DNA of 64,000 nt from Fusibacter_A sp965140735 (GCA_965140735.1 OZ223306.1:3720001-3784000); one strand, 5' to 3'. Positions 43,175 through 52,896 are shown, counted from the stretch's first letter. Notes: generated from the sequence alone by a model not told the origin. A program made the numbers and translations.

Positions 43175-44092
43175 ATGAGCCGATTATCAGAAAATCAGCG
43201 AAAGTACTTATCTGATTTAAGTTTATTATTTGTTGCAGCAGTATGGGGTGGCGGATTTGTGGCTGTAAAAGATGCACTTAATACTGTTACACCAATGTTT
43301 TTAATGGCTTTGCGTTTTGTATTAGCAGCGTTGTTCCTTTATCTGTTTCTTTTTAAATGGATTGGAAAATTGTCTATGACGGATATAAAAAAAGGTTCAG
43401 TTGTGGGCATTTTTTTATTTTTAGCTTTTTCAGCACAAACTGTTGGATTGCAGTATACAACGGCGTCGAAGCAGGGATTTTTAACAGCAACTTATGTGGT
43501 GATGGTTCCCTTTTTGTCGTGGCTCTTTTATAAGAAGATCCCTGGCATAAAGGCTCTTTTGGGGAGTTTATTGACGGTGATGGGGATTGGCCTTATCAGT
43601 TTATATGGTACATCGAGTTTTGCACTTAATCTAGGGGATGGTTTGACACTTGTCTGTGCCTTATTATTTGCTGCACATATTCTTTCAATCGAATACTTTG
43701 CGAAAGATATGAGCGTGATTAAACTTGCATTTGTTCAAATTGCAGTGGCAGCAGTTTTGTTTGTGATTACAGCATTTGTCACGGAGCCCATACCAGTTTC
43801 CCTTTCACCAAGAGCTTGGTTTGCTATTGTTTACTTGGCGATTTTTTCAACATTTTTGTGTTTTACAGTTCAAACCGTTGCTCAGAAGTATACGACATCT
43901 TCTCACGCATCGATTATACTATCACTAGAGTCAGTTTTTGCAGCGATTTTTGGTGTGGTTTTACTTAAAGAACACATGTCAAATGTGATGCTTTTAGGAT
44001 GTGGGATGATCTTTATTGCAATTCTCATTGTTGAACTTAATATTTCTTTTAAACCGAAACCTAAAGTGCAAACAGGAGAACAAAAATTATAA
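43175..44092 (+). CDS. EamA/DMT-superfamily transporter
   Basis: A 305-residue, ten-helix drug/metabolite transporter with two EamA repeats. Repeat 1 begins LLFVAAVWGGGFVAVKDALN (about 13-32) and has RFVLAALFL; repeat 2 (about 155-290) ends in SLESVFAAIFGVVLLKEHMS, the classic DMT motif near the last helices. Members export amino acids or other small metabolites. AGGGGGG sits before the ATG (GGGGGGGAAATT). A terminator at 44096 closes the unit. Substrate unknown. Confidence 0.9.
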   Translation: MSRLSENQRKYLSDLSLLFVAAVWGGGFVAVKDALNTVTPMFLMALRFVLAALFLYLFLFKWIGKLSMTDIKKGSVVGIFLFLAFSAQTVGLQYTTASKQGFLTATYVVMVPFLSWLFYKKIPGIKALLGSLLTVMGIGLISLYGTSSFALNLGDGLTLVCALLFAAHILSIEYFAKDMSVIKLAFVQIAVAAVLFVITAFVTEPIPVSLSPRAWFAIVYLAIFSTFLCFTVQTVAQKYTTSSHASIILSLESVFAAIFGVVLLKEHMSNVMLLGCGMIFIAILIVELNISFKPKPKVQTGEQKL

Positions 44093-44095
44093 TAA

Positions 44096-44121
44096 GAAGC
44101 CTGAAGGGTTTCTTTTTTTTT
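44096..44121 (+). terminator. Terminator after the EamA gene
   Basis: GAAGCC (44096-44101) pairs with GGTTTC (44107-44112), including one G-T pair, followed by a run of nine T. Confidence 0.75.
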
Positions 44122-44222
44122 AAAGAACGTTTAATATGATTTATAGAGACAGATTAATGGGTTATATACAACAATATTTGAGTTATTTTCTGAGACCTCA
44201 AATTGGAATAGGATGTGAAGAT

Positions 44223-45059
44223 ATGAAGAAAAAATATGTAGACTTGCATATGCATACAACTGCTTCAGATGGTACTTTAGTGCCGGAAGAGCTCATAGAA
44301 GAAATTATAGCAAATGATATCGAATTGTTTTCGGTGACAGATCATGATTGTATGGATCATATAGATGAAATGATGGCAGTTGCTAAAAGAGAAAATATTG
44401 CCTTTATTCCCGGCATTGAACTCTCTGCTACTTTTATGGAAAGAGAAATTCACTTACTTACCTATGGCATAGATCCGAAGGCACCTAGATTAATAGAACG
44501 TGTGGCTAAAAACAGAGATATCAGAGAAACACATAACAGGGCTGTGATAGAATATGTGAGTCAACGCCATGATGGAATATCGCTTAGGGGTTATGAAGCT
44601 TTTATAAGGGATCCAAGCCTTGGCGGATGGAAAGCAGAAAACTATTTATTTACAATGGGGATTACCCATTCACTATCAGATTTTTTCGCGATAATTATGG
44701 AAATGGGGAGAAAACTTATATTTGATCCACTAGAAGAGGTATTACCTGAGCTAGTGGATATGGGATATACAGTAGTTCTAGCACATCCACCTGCTTATTT
44801 TAAAGGGGATTTTATTCCAGAAGAAATCCTAGACAAACTTAAAAGGCTGGGCCTGAGTGGTATAGAATGCTATAGCCCATACTATAAGAACGCCTTAGAT
44901 TATGAATATTATAAACAGTATTGCATCAAAAATAATATGATTGTTACAAGTGGCTCTGACTATCACGGTAAATTTATACCAGCTCGGAAGCTAGCAATGC
45001 CCAAAGTAACCTCACAAGAGGTTTCATTTGATGCACTTTTAAAACTTGTAAGAGATTAA
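44223..45059 (+). CDS. PHP-domain phosphoesterase
   Basis: A 278-residue metal-dependent hydrolase. The four PHP motifs are clear: VDLHMHTTASDGTL (residues 6-19), VTDHDCMDH, GIELSA (about 67) and SGSDYHGK near the C-terminus. The family includes 3',5'-nucleoside bisphosphate and oligonucleotide phosphatases (YciV/RnaAM-like), and the length and motif spacing suit that group. Start: ATG 44223, after GATGTGAAGAT; an in-frame start at 44136 would add 29 unmatched residues. The following phosphatase gene begins 11 bp downstream, so the two are probably co-transcribed. Confidence 0.85.
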   Translation: MKKKYVDLHMHTTASDGTLVPEELIEEIIANDIELFSVTDHDCMDHIDEMMAVAKRENIAFIPGIELSATFMEREIHLLTYGIDPKAPRLIERVAKNRDIRETHNRAVIEYVSQRHDGISLRGYEAFIRDPSLGGWKAENYLFTMGITHSLSDFFAIIMEMGRKLIFDPLEEVLPELVDMGYTVVLAHPPAYFKGDFIPEEILDKLKRLGLSGIECYSPYYKNALDYEYYKQYCIKNNMIVTSGSDYHGKFIPARKLAMPKVTSQEVSFDALLKLVRD

Positions 45060-45070
45060 AAGGAGTTATT

Positions 45071-46240
45071 ATGTTAAACGCAGATAATTGTGTCATCGAA
45101 TCTCAAAATAAAGTAATGGCATTTAAATCATTTGAAGATAAATGGCTGAAACTCAATAATGGCGTTGAAATTGAATCTGAATTTGAGCGGATTCGCAGTA
45201 TTGGATGGAGTGAATCTGAGAACAATGCACTTTTCAACATGGATTTAACGGAAATATCAAAATTTCAGCTTTATTTGCTAAATCGTGTGACATCCGTTTT
45301 AGAGGCTGAAAAATCAAGGCTAAATCAAGACTATGTTAGAACGCATTTGATTTTAGATCAAACGATGACTGGGGTTGATGAAGGCAGAAGCGGTGATGGC
45401 ATTCTTCTATTTCACGAAGAGGGCATTCATTTTATCGTTGGTGATTTACATTCAGATGATGAATCACTTGAAACTGTACTTGAAAAATCAGATTTTTTTA
45501 ATCGTTTAGCAAGGAGAGAGTCTTTTAAAGTAATCTTCATGGGTGATTATGTAGATCGGGGACAAAAACATTTGAGGACTATTGAGCATGTTTTAATGTT
45601 AAAAACATTGTTTCCTAATCGGATTTATCTTTTAAGAGGCAATCACGATGGAGGTATCTTAAAAAGCGATGGTGAGATTATTTTACCTTATGGTTTGCCG
45701 CCCGCTGATGATCCTAAATCGTATTTTCCACTGTATTTAAAGGCGCTAATTTCTGAGAACAAATCATTTGAGTCTGCTTTATTGCCAGCATATTTGAACT
45801 GTTTTGATCAATTGCCATACATTGGATTTATAAAAAAAGAAATTGGATTTATCCAGTGTGTTCACGGAGGGCTTCCGAGGCCCAATAGAGGTAAATTTAA
45901 TCACATTAAGAGTTTATCAGATTTAACTCAATTAAAACAGGATGCAGATAATATTCTCCACAACATTATGTGGAGTGATCCTTATAGAGGGATTGGAGAG
46001 TTAAAGGCACACATGAAGCGATTCTATTTCACAGAAATGGATTTTAAAAATTATAGAGCTCAATTTGGTATTGCCCTTCTCTTTAGAGGGCATGAAGTGG
46101 CCAAAGAAGGGATTCAATCTTATTTTGAAGAAACTTTGTTTACCGTTTTTTCATCAGGTGAGACATGTAGCACTTATTATAAAGATGTATCACCTAAAAT
46201 TGTAAAACTGGATGTAAGGGGAAACTATTACTTTTTATGA
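45071..46240 (+). CDS. Calcineurin-like metallophosphoesterase (PPP type)
   Basis: A 389-residue phosphatase. The PPP motifs are present: GDLHSDDES (about 124-132, where GDxHG is usual), GDYVDRGQ (about 157-164), LRGNHDG (about 187-193) and CVHGGLP (about 262-268), with a further conserved His in FRGHEV (about 342-347). This is the fold of serine/threonine and diadenosine-tetraphosphate phosphatases; the natural substrate is unclear. The first 100 residues are not recognised. It follows the PHP gene by 11 bp with AAGGAG before the ATG, and its 3' end overlaps the convergent HD-domain gene by 13 bp. Confidence 0.82.
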   Translation: MLNADNCVIESQNKVMAFKSFEDKWLKLNNGVEIESEFERIRSIGWSESENNALFNMDLTEISKFQLYLLNRVTSVLEAEKSRLNQDYVRTHLILDQTMTGVDEGRSGDGILLFHEEGIHFIVGDLHSDDESLETVLEKSDFFNRLARRESFKVIFMGDYVDRGQKHLRTIEHVLMLKTLFPNRIYLLRGNHDGGILKSDGEIILPYGLPPADDPKSYFPLYLKALISENKSFESALLPAYLNCFDQLPYIGFIKKEIGFIQCVHGGLPRPNRGKFNHIKSLSDLTQLKQDADNILHNIMWSDPYRGIGELKAHMKRFYFTEMDFKNYRAQFGIALLFRGHEVAKEGIQSYFEETLFTVFSSGETCSTYYKDVSPKIVKLDVRGNYYFL

Positions 46241-46701
46241 TCCTTTTTTTGAGTTCTTTTTTTGAGTCTTTGAGAGTATTCAACTGTTGAAATATACTTA
46301 TCTGCCAATGTCACAATCCAACTGATACTATTATTAGGTGGTGAAATCGTAAGTGGAAACATATGTTTTAAAATAGCATCTTCTTCTTTGGGATTAAGTC
46401 TAAAATATTTTTTGGCATTGTGATGTGCTTCACGTGCATGTGTGAAGCCATGTTTCTCAAAAAAACGGTTTTTTTTGGGTGCACGCCAATCGTATAAAAA
46501 AAAGTCGTGTAGAAGACCTGCCCGTGCAGCAGAATGATAATCTAATTTGAACTTTTTAGCAATTTTATAGCTCAAATAAGCAACTTGAAGTGAATGATGA
46601 AAGACGCTATCGTTATGATGGCGTATTTTTTTTGTCTTCTGAAACACTTTATTTTCAATAATTTCGTGGATGATACCATGAAATTCCTTATCTCTAGTCA
46701 C
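46228..46701 (-). CDS. HD-domain phosphohydrolase
   Basis: A 157-residue protein made of one HD domain: HHNDSVFHHSLQVAYLSY supplies the first His, AARAGLLHDFFLYDW the HD pair, and SWIVTLADKYIST the distal Asp (ADK), a complete metal-binding set. HD proteins of this size often act on nucleotides. The start is a GTG at 46699-46701 directly after GGAGGT. The last 25 residues are very basic (Lys/Arg-rich). The gene is convergent with, and overlaps, the metallophosphatase gene. Confidence 0.85.
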   Translation of the reverse strand: MTRDKEFHGIIHEIIENKVFQKTKKIRHHNDSVFHHSLQVAYLSYKIAKKFKLDYHSAARAGLLHDFFLYDWRAPKKNRFFEKHGFTHAREAHHNAKKYFRLNPKEEDAILKHMFPLTISPPNNSISWIVTLADKYISTVEYSQRLKKRTQKKDHKK

Positions 46702-47074
46702 TTTTTACCTCCGGAGACTGTTCTGGGTATTCTTGAAATTGGAACTGGTTTTTTAATGGATTTTCAAGTGTAGCGTAAACCGAATCGCTTATGAGCATTG
46801 CTGATAAAGCTTATGATTTTTCATAAAAATGCCTTTATTAATATCATTATACCCAAGAATGATACTCAAGAAAGTTTTTTTTAGTCGTATTTGAGAAGTA
46901 TTTTAAACAAGTGCATGTATAAATTTAAAATAGGGGGCCTATTTAAGTACAATTTTAAGCATGGAATACTAAATTAAATATGTTTTTATGGTGTAGAATT
47001 GCGTAGACTAAAGTGTTTTAGGGTAACTAGTTAAGACTAAAATAGCTTTGAAATAAAATTTTGGGAGCCAATAT
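46702..47074. other. Intergenic region with no recognised feature
   Basis: About 370 bp between divergent genes (HD-domain leftward, EAL-HDOD rightward). It should contain both promoters. I see no ORF, strong palindrome or RNA structure. Confidence 0.6.
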
Positions 47075-48286
47075 ATGTTTATAGCAAGACAACCTATATT
47101 TAACAACAGATTAGACGTTTATGGATATGAACTTTTGTTTAGAAAATCGGATAAATCTATGAAGTTTGATGGCTTATCATCTCAAGCTGCCACTGCTGGT
47201 GTTGTGGGTGGATTATATGAACTTGGATTTAGTCGAATTATTGATAATAAGCGGGCATTTGTGAACTTTGATGCAGATTTTTTAATGAAAGATATGTCTG
47301 AGCTTATTGAACCCAGTAAGTTAGTAATTGAGGTTTTAGAAGATGTGGTTGTAGATGAATTGCTCATTGAGCGCATCAAAGTATTAAAGACACTTGGTTA
47401 TAAAATTGCACTGGATGATTTCGTTGAAAAGTATGATGACTACCCCCTTGTGCCTTATGCAGATATTATTAAATTTGATCTCAAGTTGACACCACTTGAG
47501 ACAATTGGTTCAGCTGTTTATAAAGCACTTCATAACAATAAGATTATTCTTGCTGAAAAGGTGGAGACAGAGGCTGTTTTTTTACAGGCAAAAGAAATGG
47601 GGTTTCATCTTTTTCAAGGCTTTTTTTTTAGTAAGCCTATGATTGTTGGTAAGTCAAGTAAGAACAAATCTGCAACAAAAATTCAGTATGCAAGGCTTTT
47701 AAATGAACTTAAAAAGGAAGAACCTTCATACCAAGCCTTGGCAGAGATTATTGAAAAAGATGTGAGTTTAGCTTATAAACTTATGAAAGTAATCAGTTCA
47801 AGATCTGGTGATGATTTGATCTATTCTATAAAACGTGCATTGACATATCTGGGGCTAAAAGAAATTGAACGCTGGATTAGCATATTGATGATACAGGACT
47901 TGTGCGGTGAAAAACCGGAAGAATTGATGACGTTGTCTCTTGTGAGAATGAAATTTGCTGAAAAGATTGCTAAACACACAAAGTTAACGCCGTATAAGCA
48001 TGAAGCTACCATGTTGGGACTATTTAGTACCTTGGATGCCATGTTGGATGAACCTATGCAAGAGGCTTTAAAAGATATTTCATTACCCCAGAGTATAAAA
48101 GATGTACTGATTCGAAAAGAAGGTGTTTTATTGCCGATTTGTACACTGATTAATGCTTATGAAATGGGTGATTGGGATGCAGCCTGTAACGTATGTCACA
48201 CACTCAAGTTAGATGAAGTTGTTTTGTTAGAGGATTATATAGAGGCTGTAAGTTGGGCTGGTGAGGCTCTAAAAAAGATGTCATAA
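47075..48286 (+). CDS. EAL-HDOD signalling protein (YuxH-like)
   Basis: A 403-residue soluble protein. The N-terminal EAL-like domain (about 1-200) begins FIARQPIFNNRLDVYGYELLFR, typical of the YuxH/CdgJ group, where EAL reads ELL, and has LDDFVEKYDDYPL and EKVETEAVF; these degenerate versions usually do not cleave c-di-GMP. The C-terminal HDOD domain (about 200-395) contains SLAYKLMKVISSRSGD and IKRALTYLGLKEIERWI. Such proteins act in motility and surface behaviour regulation as non-enzymatic effectors. GGGAGCC precedes the ATG. Single-gene unit. Confidence 0.9.
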   Translation: MFIARQPIFNNRLDVYGYELLFRKSDKSMKFDGLSSQAATAGVVGGLYELGFSRIIDNKRAFVNFDADFLMKDMSELIEPSKLVIEVLEDVVVDELLIERIKVLKTLGYKIALDDFVEKYDDYPLVPYADIIKFDLKLTPLETIGSAVYKALHNNKIILAEKVETEAVFLQAKEMGFHLFQGFFFSKPMIVGKSSKNKSATKIQYARLLNELKKEEPSYQALAEIIEKDVSLAYKLMKVISSRSGDDLIYSIKRALTYLGLKEIERWISILMIQDLCGEKPEELMTLSLVRMKFAEKIAKHTKLTPYKHEATMLGLFSTLDAMLDEPMQEALKDISLPQSIKDVLIRKEGVLLPICTLINAYEMGDWDAACNVCHTLKLDEVVLLEDYIEAVSWAGEALKKMS

Positions 48287-48435
48287 AAGACTCGTATTAT
48301 TCGCTGAACATTGCATTATGGTGATAGAATTTAAAACAGATTTAGGACATGTTAGAGCGGTAATGTTTTGCTGTTCAAGCGTGTCTTTTTGCTTAAATAT
48401 GGTATAGTTAAGAGGAATAAGTTTTAGGAGGTTCT

Positions 48436-50265
48436 ATGAAACTCGATAAAGTCATTCAGAATGCTCAAATGATATGTGATGCAATTGCAAGTGTTATAGA
48501 TATAGATGTAACCATTGTCGATGAAAGTTTAATGCGCATAGCAGGTACAGGTCGATATCAAGAAAGCATCGGAGAAAACGTTAGTGATCATTCTGCTTTT
48601 AGTTATGCGATAAAGACGGGTTCTGATTTTATTATTGAAAATCCTGGAGATCATCTTGCTTGTAAAATGTGCGACTGTAAAAATAAATGCAGTGAGCATG
48701 CAGAAGTTTGTTGCCCAATAAAATGGGAGAATGAGACCATCGGTGTCATAGGGTTAATTGCCTTTGAAAGAGAACAACGAGATCATATCATTGAGAATCA
48801 AAAGAATTTACTACAGTTCCTGAATCGAATGGCAGAACTTATTGCTTCAAAAGTAAATGAACAAGAAGCAGTTGAAGAGATGGCGCTTTTGGCAAAGGAA
48901 CTTGAGATCGTTGTTGATGCTATAGATACTGGATTTGTGGCGATTCGAAGTGATGGTAAAGTCATTAGAGCCAATCAAAGGATTTCAAAAATGGCTCATA
49001 GAGAAACTATTAGAAGTTTAGAGGATCTATTAGAACCTAAAGAAGTTGAAATTGTTTTAAGTTCAAAACAGCCTTTACCAAATAGATCTTATAGCTTTAG
49101 TGCAAATGAACGTGGCCTTTATGATGTCAGTTTAATTCAAATTGGAGCAGAGATTAAGGGTTATGTCATTACATTTAGAGCTATTGAAGATGTGATTAAT
49201 ACAGTGAATGAGGTCCTTCTAGATGTTGTTACCACAAAATTTGAACATATCATAGGGCATTCTGAATCATTAATACAGGCGAAAGAAATGGCCAGTAGAG
49301 TTGCGAAGAGCACTTCGACGGTTTTGATTTTAGGTGAGAGCGGAACTGGAAAGGAACTTTTCGCAAGGGCAATACATCAAGCCAGTCAGAGACAAAATAA
49401 GCCCTTTGTCGCGATAAATTGTGCTGCAATTCCAGAGCAATTGCTGGAAAGTGAGTTGTTTGGTTACGAAGGCGGCGCGTTTACAGGTGCTAAAAAAGGT
49501 GGAAAACCGGGTAAATTTCAGTTGGCCAATAAAGGGACTCTTTTTTTAGATGAAATAGGCGATATGCCACTTCACTTACAGGCAAAATTACTCAGAGTAC
49601 TACAAGAAAATCAGGTGGAGCGATTAGGTGGCAAGACACCCATTGCAATAGATGTGCGTATCATTGCAGCGACAAATCAAGATTTAGAATTAAAAGTAGA
49701 AGAAGGTGCTTTTCGGAAGGATTTATACTATAGATTAAATGTAATCCCCATTACAGTGCCACCGCTTAGAAATCGAAAAGAGGATATTCCAGAGCTTGTG
49801 TGGACCATGGTTAGAAGGGCAAGCAAGAAATTAGACAAGGCCATTGGCAGTATAGAAGAAACCTGTTTTGATCTTTTAAATCATTATGGATGGCCAGGAA
49901 ATGTCAGAGAACTTGAAAATACAATTGAATATGCAGTCAATATGTGTGATGATCACACTTTGAGAATACAGTGTCTTCCTAAGAAGTTACAGAGATTGCA
50001 TTATGTCGAGAGTTCTGATATTGAATCATTCGGTGTAGCCCCTCAACCTGAATACTCAAATGTGGAACAGATGCTACCATCCAAAACGAATTTGGATGAA
50101 GTTGAGTTTACAACATTGGCTGAAATGGAGAAAAAGGCAATTATAGCTGCACTGGAATACTATAAACCTTATAAGAAGTCGGCTGAGAAAGTGGCAAAAG
50201 CACTTGGTATCAGTAGAGCTACACTGTATCGGAAAATCAGTGCATATAAATTAGATGAGGCATAA
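48436..50265 (+). CDS. Sigma-54-dependent transcriptional activator with Cys-rich sensor domain
   Basis: A 609-residue enhancer-binding protein. The N-terminal GAF-like sensor (1-155) carries a cysteine cluster in CKMCDCKNKCSE and AEVCCPI (about 75-96; seven Cys), suggesting a metal or iron-sulfur sensor. A PAS-like domain follows (about 158-255). The AAA+ domain (about 275-500) has Walker A GESGTGKE, the sigma-54 contact loop GAFTGA and Walker B LFLDEIGD. The C-terminal Fis-type HTH reads KSAEKVAKALGISRATLYRK. The layout recalls clostridial regulators of amino-acid or redox metabolism such as PrdR. AGGAGG precedes the ATG. I could not find a -24/-12 promoter that it obviously controls in this window; the M15 peptidase gene starts 4 bp after it. 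Confidence 0.9.
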   Translation: MKLDKVIQNAQMICDAIASVIDIDVTIVDESLMRIAGTGRYQESIGENVSDHSAFSYAIKTGSDFIIENPGDHLACKMCDCKNKCSEHAEVCCPIKWENETIGVIGLIAFEREQRDHIIENQKNLLQFLNRMAELIASKVNEQEAVEEMALLAKELEIVVDAIDTGFVAIRSDGKVIRANQRISKMAHRETIRSLEDLLEPKEVEIVLSSKQPLPNRSYSFSANERGLYDVSLIQIGAEIKGYVITFRAIEDVINTVNEVLLDVVTTKFEHIIGHSESLIQAKEMASRVAKSTSTVLILGESGTGKELFARAIHQASQRQNKPFVAINCAAIPEQLLESELFGYEGGAFTGAKKGGKPGKFQLANKGTLFLDEIGDMPLHLQAKLLRVLQENQVERLGGKTPIAIDVRIIAATNQDLELKVEEGAFRKDLYYRLNVIPITVPPLRNRKEDIPELVWTMVRRASKKLDKAIGSIEETCFDLLNHYGWPGNVRELENTIEYAVNMCDDHTLRIQCLPKKLQRLHYVESSDIESFGVAPQPEYSNVEQMLPSKTNLDEVEFTTLAEMEKKAIIAALEYYKPYKKSAEKVAKALGISRATLYRKISAYKLDEA

Positions 50266-50268
50266 AAA

Positions 50269-51099
50269 ATGAAAAGAAAAATAGCGTTAATGATTGTGTT
50301 GCTCATTTCAATATTATGGGTTGGGGGAAATCTAGTAAAATTATTTTTCAACGATACAGAAAAGATAACTTCCAAGCATAACGATATCGAAAAATCTGCT
50401 ACACAATCCGCAATGGAGGCAGTTTTGGTGAATGAAAATAAGGTCGCACAGGAACCTACAGAAGCAACTATAGTTGATGAAATTCCTGTGGAAGGTGCTA
50501 CAGTAGAAGCGCCTTTTGAAGTTCAATTTGAAATTGATATGATTGATGAAGCACTTTACAAAGAAATGCTTGGAAAATCATTTAAAGAAAATGACGTGAT
50601 TCAGGTGGATGCACTAAGAGTGTTGACACTGACATATTATGGGTTCGACGAAAAGGCGCACATCGGACAAATGGTAGTGAATCAAGAAGTAGCTGAGGAA
50701 GTTGTGGCTATCTTTAGAGCTCTATATGAAGCCAAGTATCCCATTGAAAAGATAAATTTAATTGATCAATACGACGGAGATGATGACTTGTCCATGGCAG
50801 ATAATAACACATCCAGTTTCAATTTTAGAGTTGTAAGTGGAAGTGATCATCTCTCAAGGCACAGTTATGGCATGGCAATTGATATTAATCCTCTTCAAAA
50901 TCCTTATATAACAAGTAAAGGGGTTTTCCCACCTGAAGGCAAGGCATTTGTGGATCGAAATCAAAATGAGAAAGGCATGATTTTAGAAGATGATTTATGC
51001 TATAGGCTCTTTACAGAAAAAGGTTGGACCTGGGGTGGACACTTTAATTCAGTAAAAGACTATCAGCATTTTCAAAAGATGTTTAAAAATACAAAATAG
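50269..51099 (+). CDS. M15-family cell-wall peptidase (D-Ala-D-Ala carboxypeptidase/L,D-endopeptidase-like)
   Basis: A 276-residue protein. An N-terminal membrane anchor or signal (about 5-25), a low-complexity Ala/Glu/Val linker (about 45-90) and a C-terminal zinc peptidase domain. The M15C motifs are intact: SRHSYGMAIDINP (His, Asp) and WGGHFNSVKDYQHFQ, supplying the remaining zinc His and catalytic acid. It should cut peptidoglycan stem peptides outside the membrane. It starts 4 bp after the sigma-54 activator stop, so the two are translationally linked. Confidence 0.88.
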   Translation: MKRKIALMIVLLISILWVGGNLVKLFFNDTEKITSKHNDIEKSATQSAMEAVLVNENKVAQEPTEATIVDEIPVEGATVEAPFEVQFEIDMIDEALYKEMLGKSFKENDVIQVDALRVLTLTYYGFDEKAHIGQMVVNQEVAEEVVAIFRALYEAKYPIEKINLIDQYDGDDDLSMADNNTSSFNFRVVSGSDHLSRHSYGMAIDINPLQNPYITSKGVFPPEGKAFVDRNQNEKGMILEDDLCYRLFTEKGWTWGGHFNSVKDYQHFQKMFKNTK

Positions 51100-51249
51100 A
51101 TGAGTTCTAAATACCAATGACACAATAAACTATAGAAAAAACCTATCGTTTAATTTTTCTTAAAATATAATCTTTTGGCACACTTTGACCGATACACAGA
51201 ATAAGGAATGGATTCTAGAGTCATAGATACACAAGGAGGTGTGTATGTA

Positions 51250-52239
51250 ATGAAAATTTCAAATTATTCACTAAATCAAGGTGCCTTTTCAAAGTTTGTT
51301 CATCAAGAAAAACAAGTTACAAAACTCAGGTTATCAAATTCGAAGACGGTTTTGCTCAGACAACTCAAGCAGCAGGATGCATTAGAACTCAACCATTCAG
51401 GGGAAACGTCGATTGTTGATGACATGTTGTACCTATCAGAGGATGACCGTTCCAAAATTCATTTGCTAGAGAAACTTCTCTCGGCTCTGACAGGTAAAGA
51501 GTTTAGATTTTCGCGTATTGTTAAACTCGGCCAGGATTCTAAGAATACGACTTCGCCCTCTTTAGGACAGCAATCTGGTTTTGGATTTCAGTTTTCAAGT
51601 ACGCACGAGGTCTATGAGTCTGAAAAAATGTCATTTGAGTCAGAAGGGGTTATCAAAACAGAAGATGGTAGAGAAATCAACTTCCAAATGAATTTAAACT
51701 ATTCAAGAGAATATTATGAAAAAAGTGAAACAAAAATCCAGTTTGCTGGGATTATGCATGATCCTTTGGTACTCAATCTGGATGGTAAGGGTGTCGCTTT
51801 TGGAGGCGATACGATTAAGTTAGATATCAATCTAGATGGTAAAGAAGATACTTTCAGAAGGCTTGCAAGTGGCAGTGGCTTTTTAGCACTTGATCAAAAT
51901 GAAAATGGTGTTATTGATGATGGTTCGGAACTCTTTGGGCCACAAACAGGTTCAGGCTTTGGAGAACTTGCAGCTTATGATCAGGATCACAACGGATGGA
52001 TCGATGAAAATGATGATATCTTTAACAGTCTAAAAATTTGGCAAGTGGATGCACAGGGGAATTCAACGTTGTTGGGGTTAAAAGAAGCTGGTGTTGGAGC
52101 GATATACTTAGGCTCTGTAAACAGTCCATATCATATTAAAGAAGGTCTTGAGACAATCGCGGATATTAAACGTTCAAGTGTTTATTTAAAGGAGGATGGC
52201 AAAAGTCTTGCCATACATGAAATTGATTTAAAAATATAG
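51250..52239 (+). CDS. Hypothetical protein with calcium-binding-type Asp-rich repeats
   Basis: A 329-residue protein; start at ATG 51250, nine bases after AAGGAGGT (an upstream in-frame ATG at 51208 lacks a site). Residues 1-165 are polar and unrecognised. The C-terminal half begins DPLVLNLDGKGVAF and has Asp-rich loops (LDINLDGKEDTF, LDQNENGVIDDGSELFG, YDQDHNGWIDENDDIF), similar to EF-hand/dockerin-like or RTX-associated calcium-binding segments in secreted proteins ('DPLVLDLDGDG' type). No signal peptide is visible. Function unknown; calcium binding is likely. Confidence 0.75.
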   Translation: MKISNYSLNQGAFSKFVHQEKQVTKLRLSNSKTVLLRQLKQQDALELNHSGETSIVDDMLYLSEDDRSKIHLLEKLLSALTGKEFRFSRIVKLGQDSKNTTSPSLGQQSGFGFQFSSTHEVYESEKMSFESEGVIKTEDGREINFQMNLNYSREYYEKSETKIQFAGIMHDPLVLNLDGKGVAFGGDTIKLDINLDGKEDTFRRLASGSGFLALDQNENGVIDDGSELFGPQTGSGFGELAAYDQDHNGWIDENDDIFNSLKIWQVDAQGNSTLLGLKEAGVGAIYLGSVNSPYHIKEGLETIADIKRSSVYLKEDGKSLAIHEIDLKI

Positions 52240-52321
52240 TGAATTGAAATGATTTATGATAATAGAATTCATTTAAGAGGAGTATCTCTCGGTAGATACT
52301 TCTTTCCTTTGGAGGCTGTAA

Positions 52322-52876
52322 ATGTCAGATAGGTATATTATTAAAGGGCCAAAAGTTGCGCTAAGGAAAACAACAAGAGTTGACATTGCACGCTATAGAA
52401 TGTGGAATAATCCCTCTTTGAAGGCATGGTCATTAGATGCACCTTGGTCAGAGTATAATCTAATTGCACTTATAAATTGGCGTAAGAAATGGCTCAATGA
52501 AGGCTCTAAACCGCCTTATAAGTTTTTAGAAATTGAGACCAATGAGGGACAACACTTAGGATGGGTTGTGGTATATCACGATTATGGAGACCCTCACATG
52601 ACTGAGGTTGGTATTGATATACCTGAAGATGCTTATTGGGGTAAGGGTGTTGGTGCTGAAGCACTTGCGCTTTGGATTGAGTATCTCTTTGAAACCATGG
52701 AAATACAACGGATTGGTTTTTCAACTTGGAGTGGCAATCAAGCCATGATTAAGATTGGACAAAAGCTTGGCTTTCTTGAAGAAGGCAGGATAAGAAGGGG
52801 CTGTATGGTGAAAAACCAATATTTCGACAGGATCAATATGGGCTTACTCAAGGAAGAATGGCATTTCCCGTATTGA
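52322..52876 (+). CDS. GNAT-family N-acetyltransferase
   Basis: A 184-residue acetyltransferase of the RimJ/RimL-like type. The acetyl-CoA loop region reads EDAYWGKGVGAEALALWIEYLF (about 100-122; the GxGxxA-type motif is GKGVGA), followed by RIGFSTWSGNQAMIKIGQKLGF, typical of motif B. It uses acetyl-CoA to modify an amino group; the substrate is unknown. GGAGG precedes the ATG. Terminator at 52897. Confidence 0.9.
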   Translation: MSDRYIIKGPKVALRKTTRVDIARYRMWNNPSLKAWSLDAPWSEYNLIALINWRKKWLNEGSKPPYKFLEIETNEGQHLGWVVVYHDYGDPHMTEVGIDIPEDAYWGKGVGAEALALWIEYLFETMEIQRIGFSTWSGNQAMIKIGQKLGFLEEGRIRRGCMVKNQYFDRINMGLLKEEWHFPY

Positions 52877-52896
52877 AGAGGGTAGAAAAGCATAGA

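Noticed and set aside
51170..51190. TTGGCACACTTTGACC as a sigma-54 -24/-12 promoter for the gene at 51250
   Set aside because: The GG-to-GC spacing and the TTGC half do not match the consensus.
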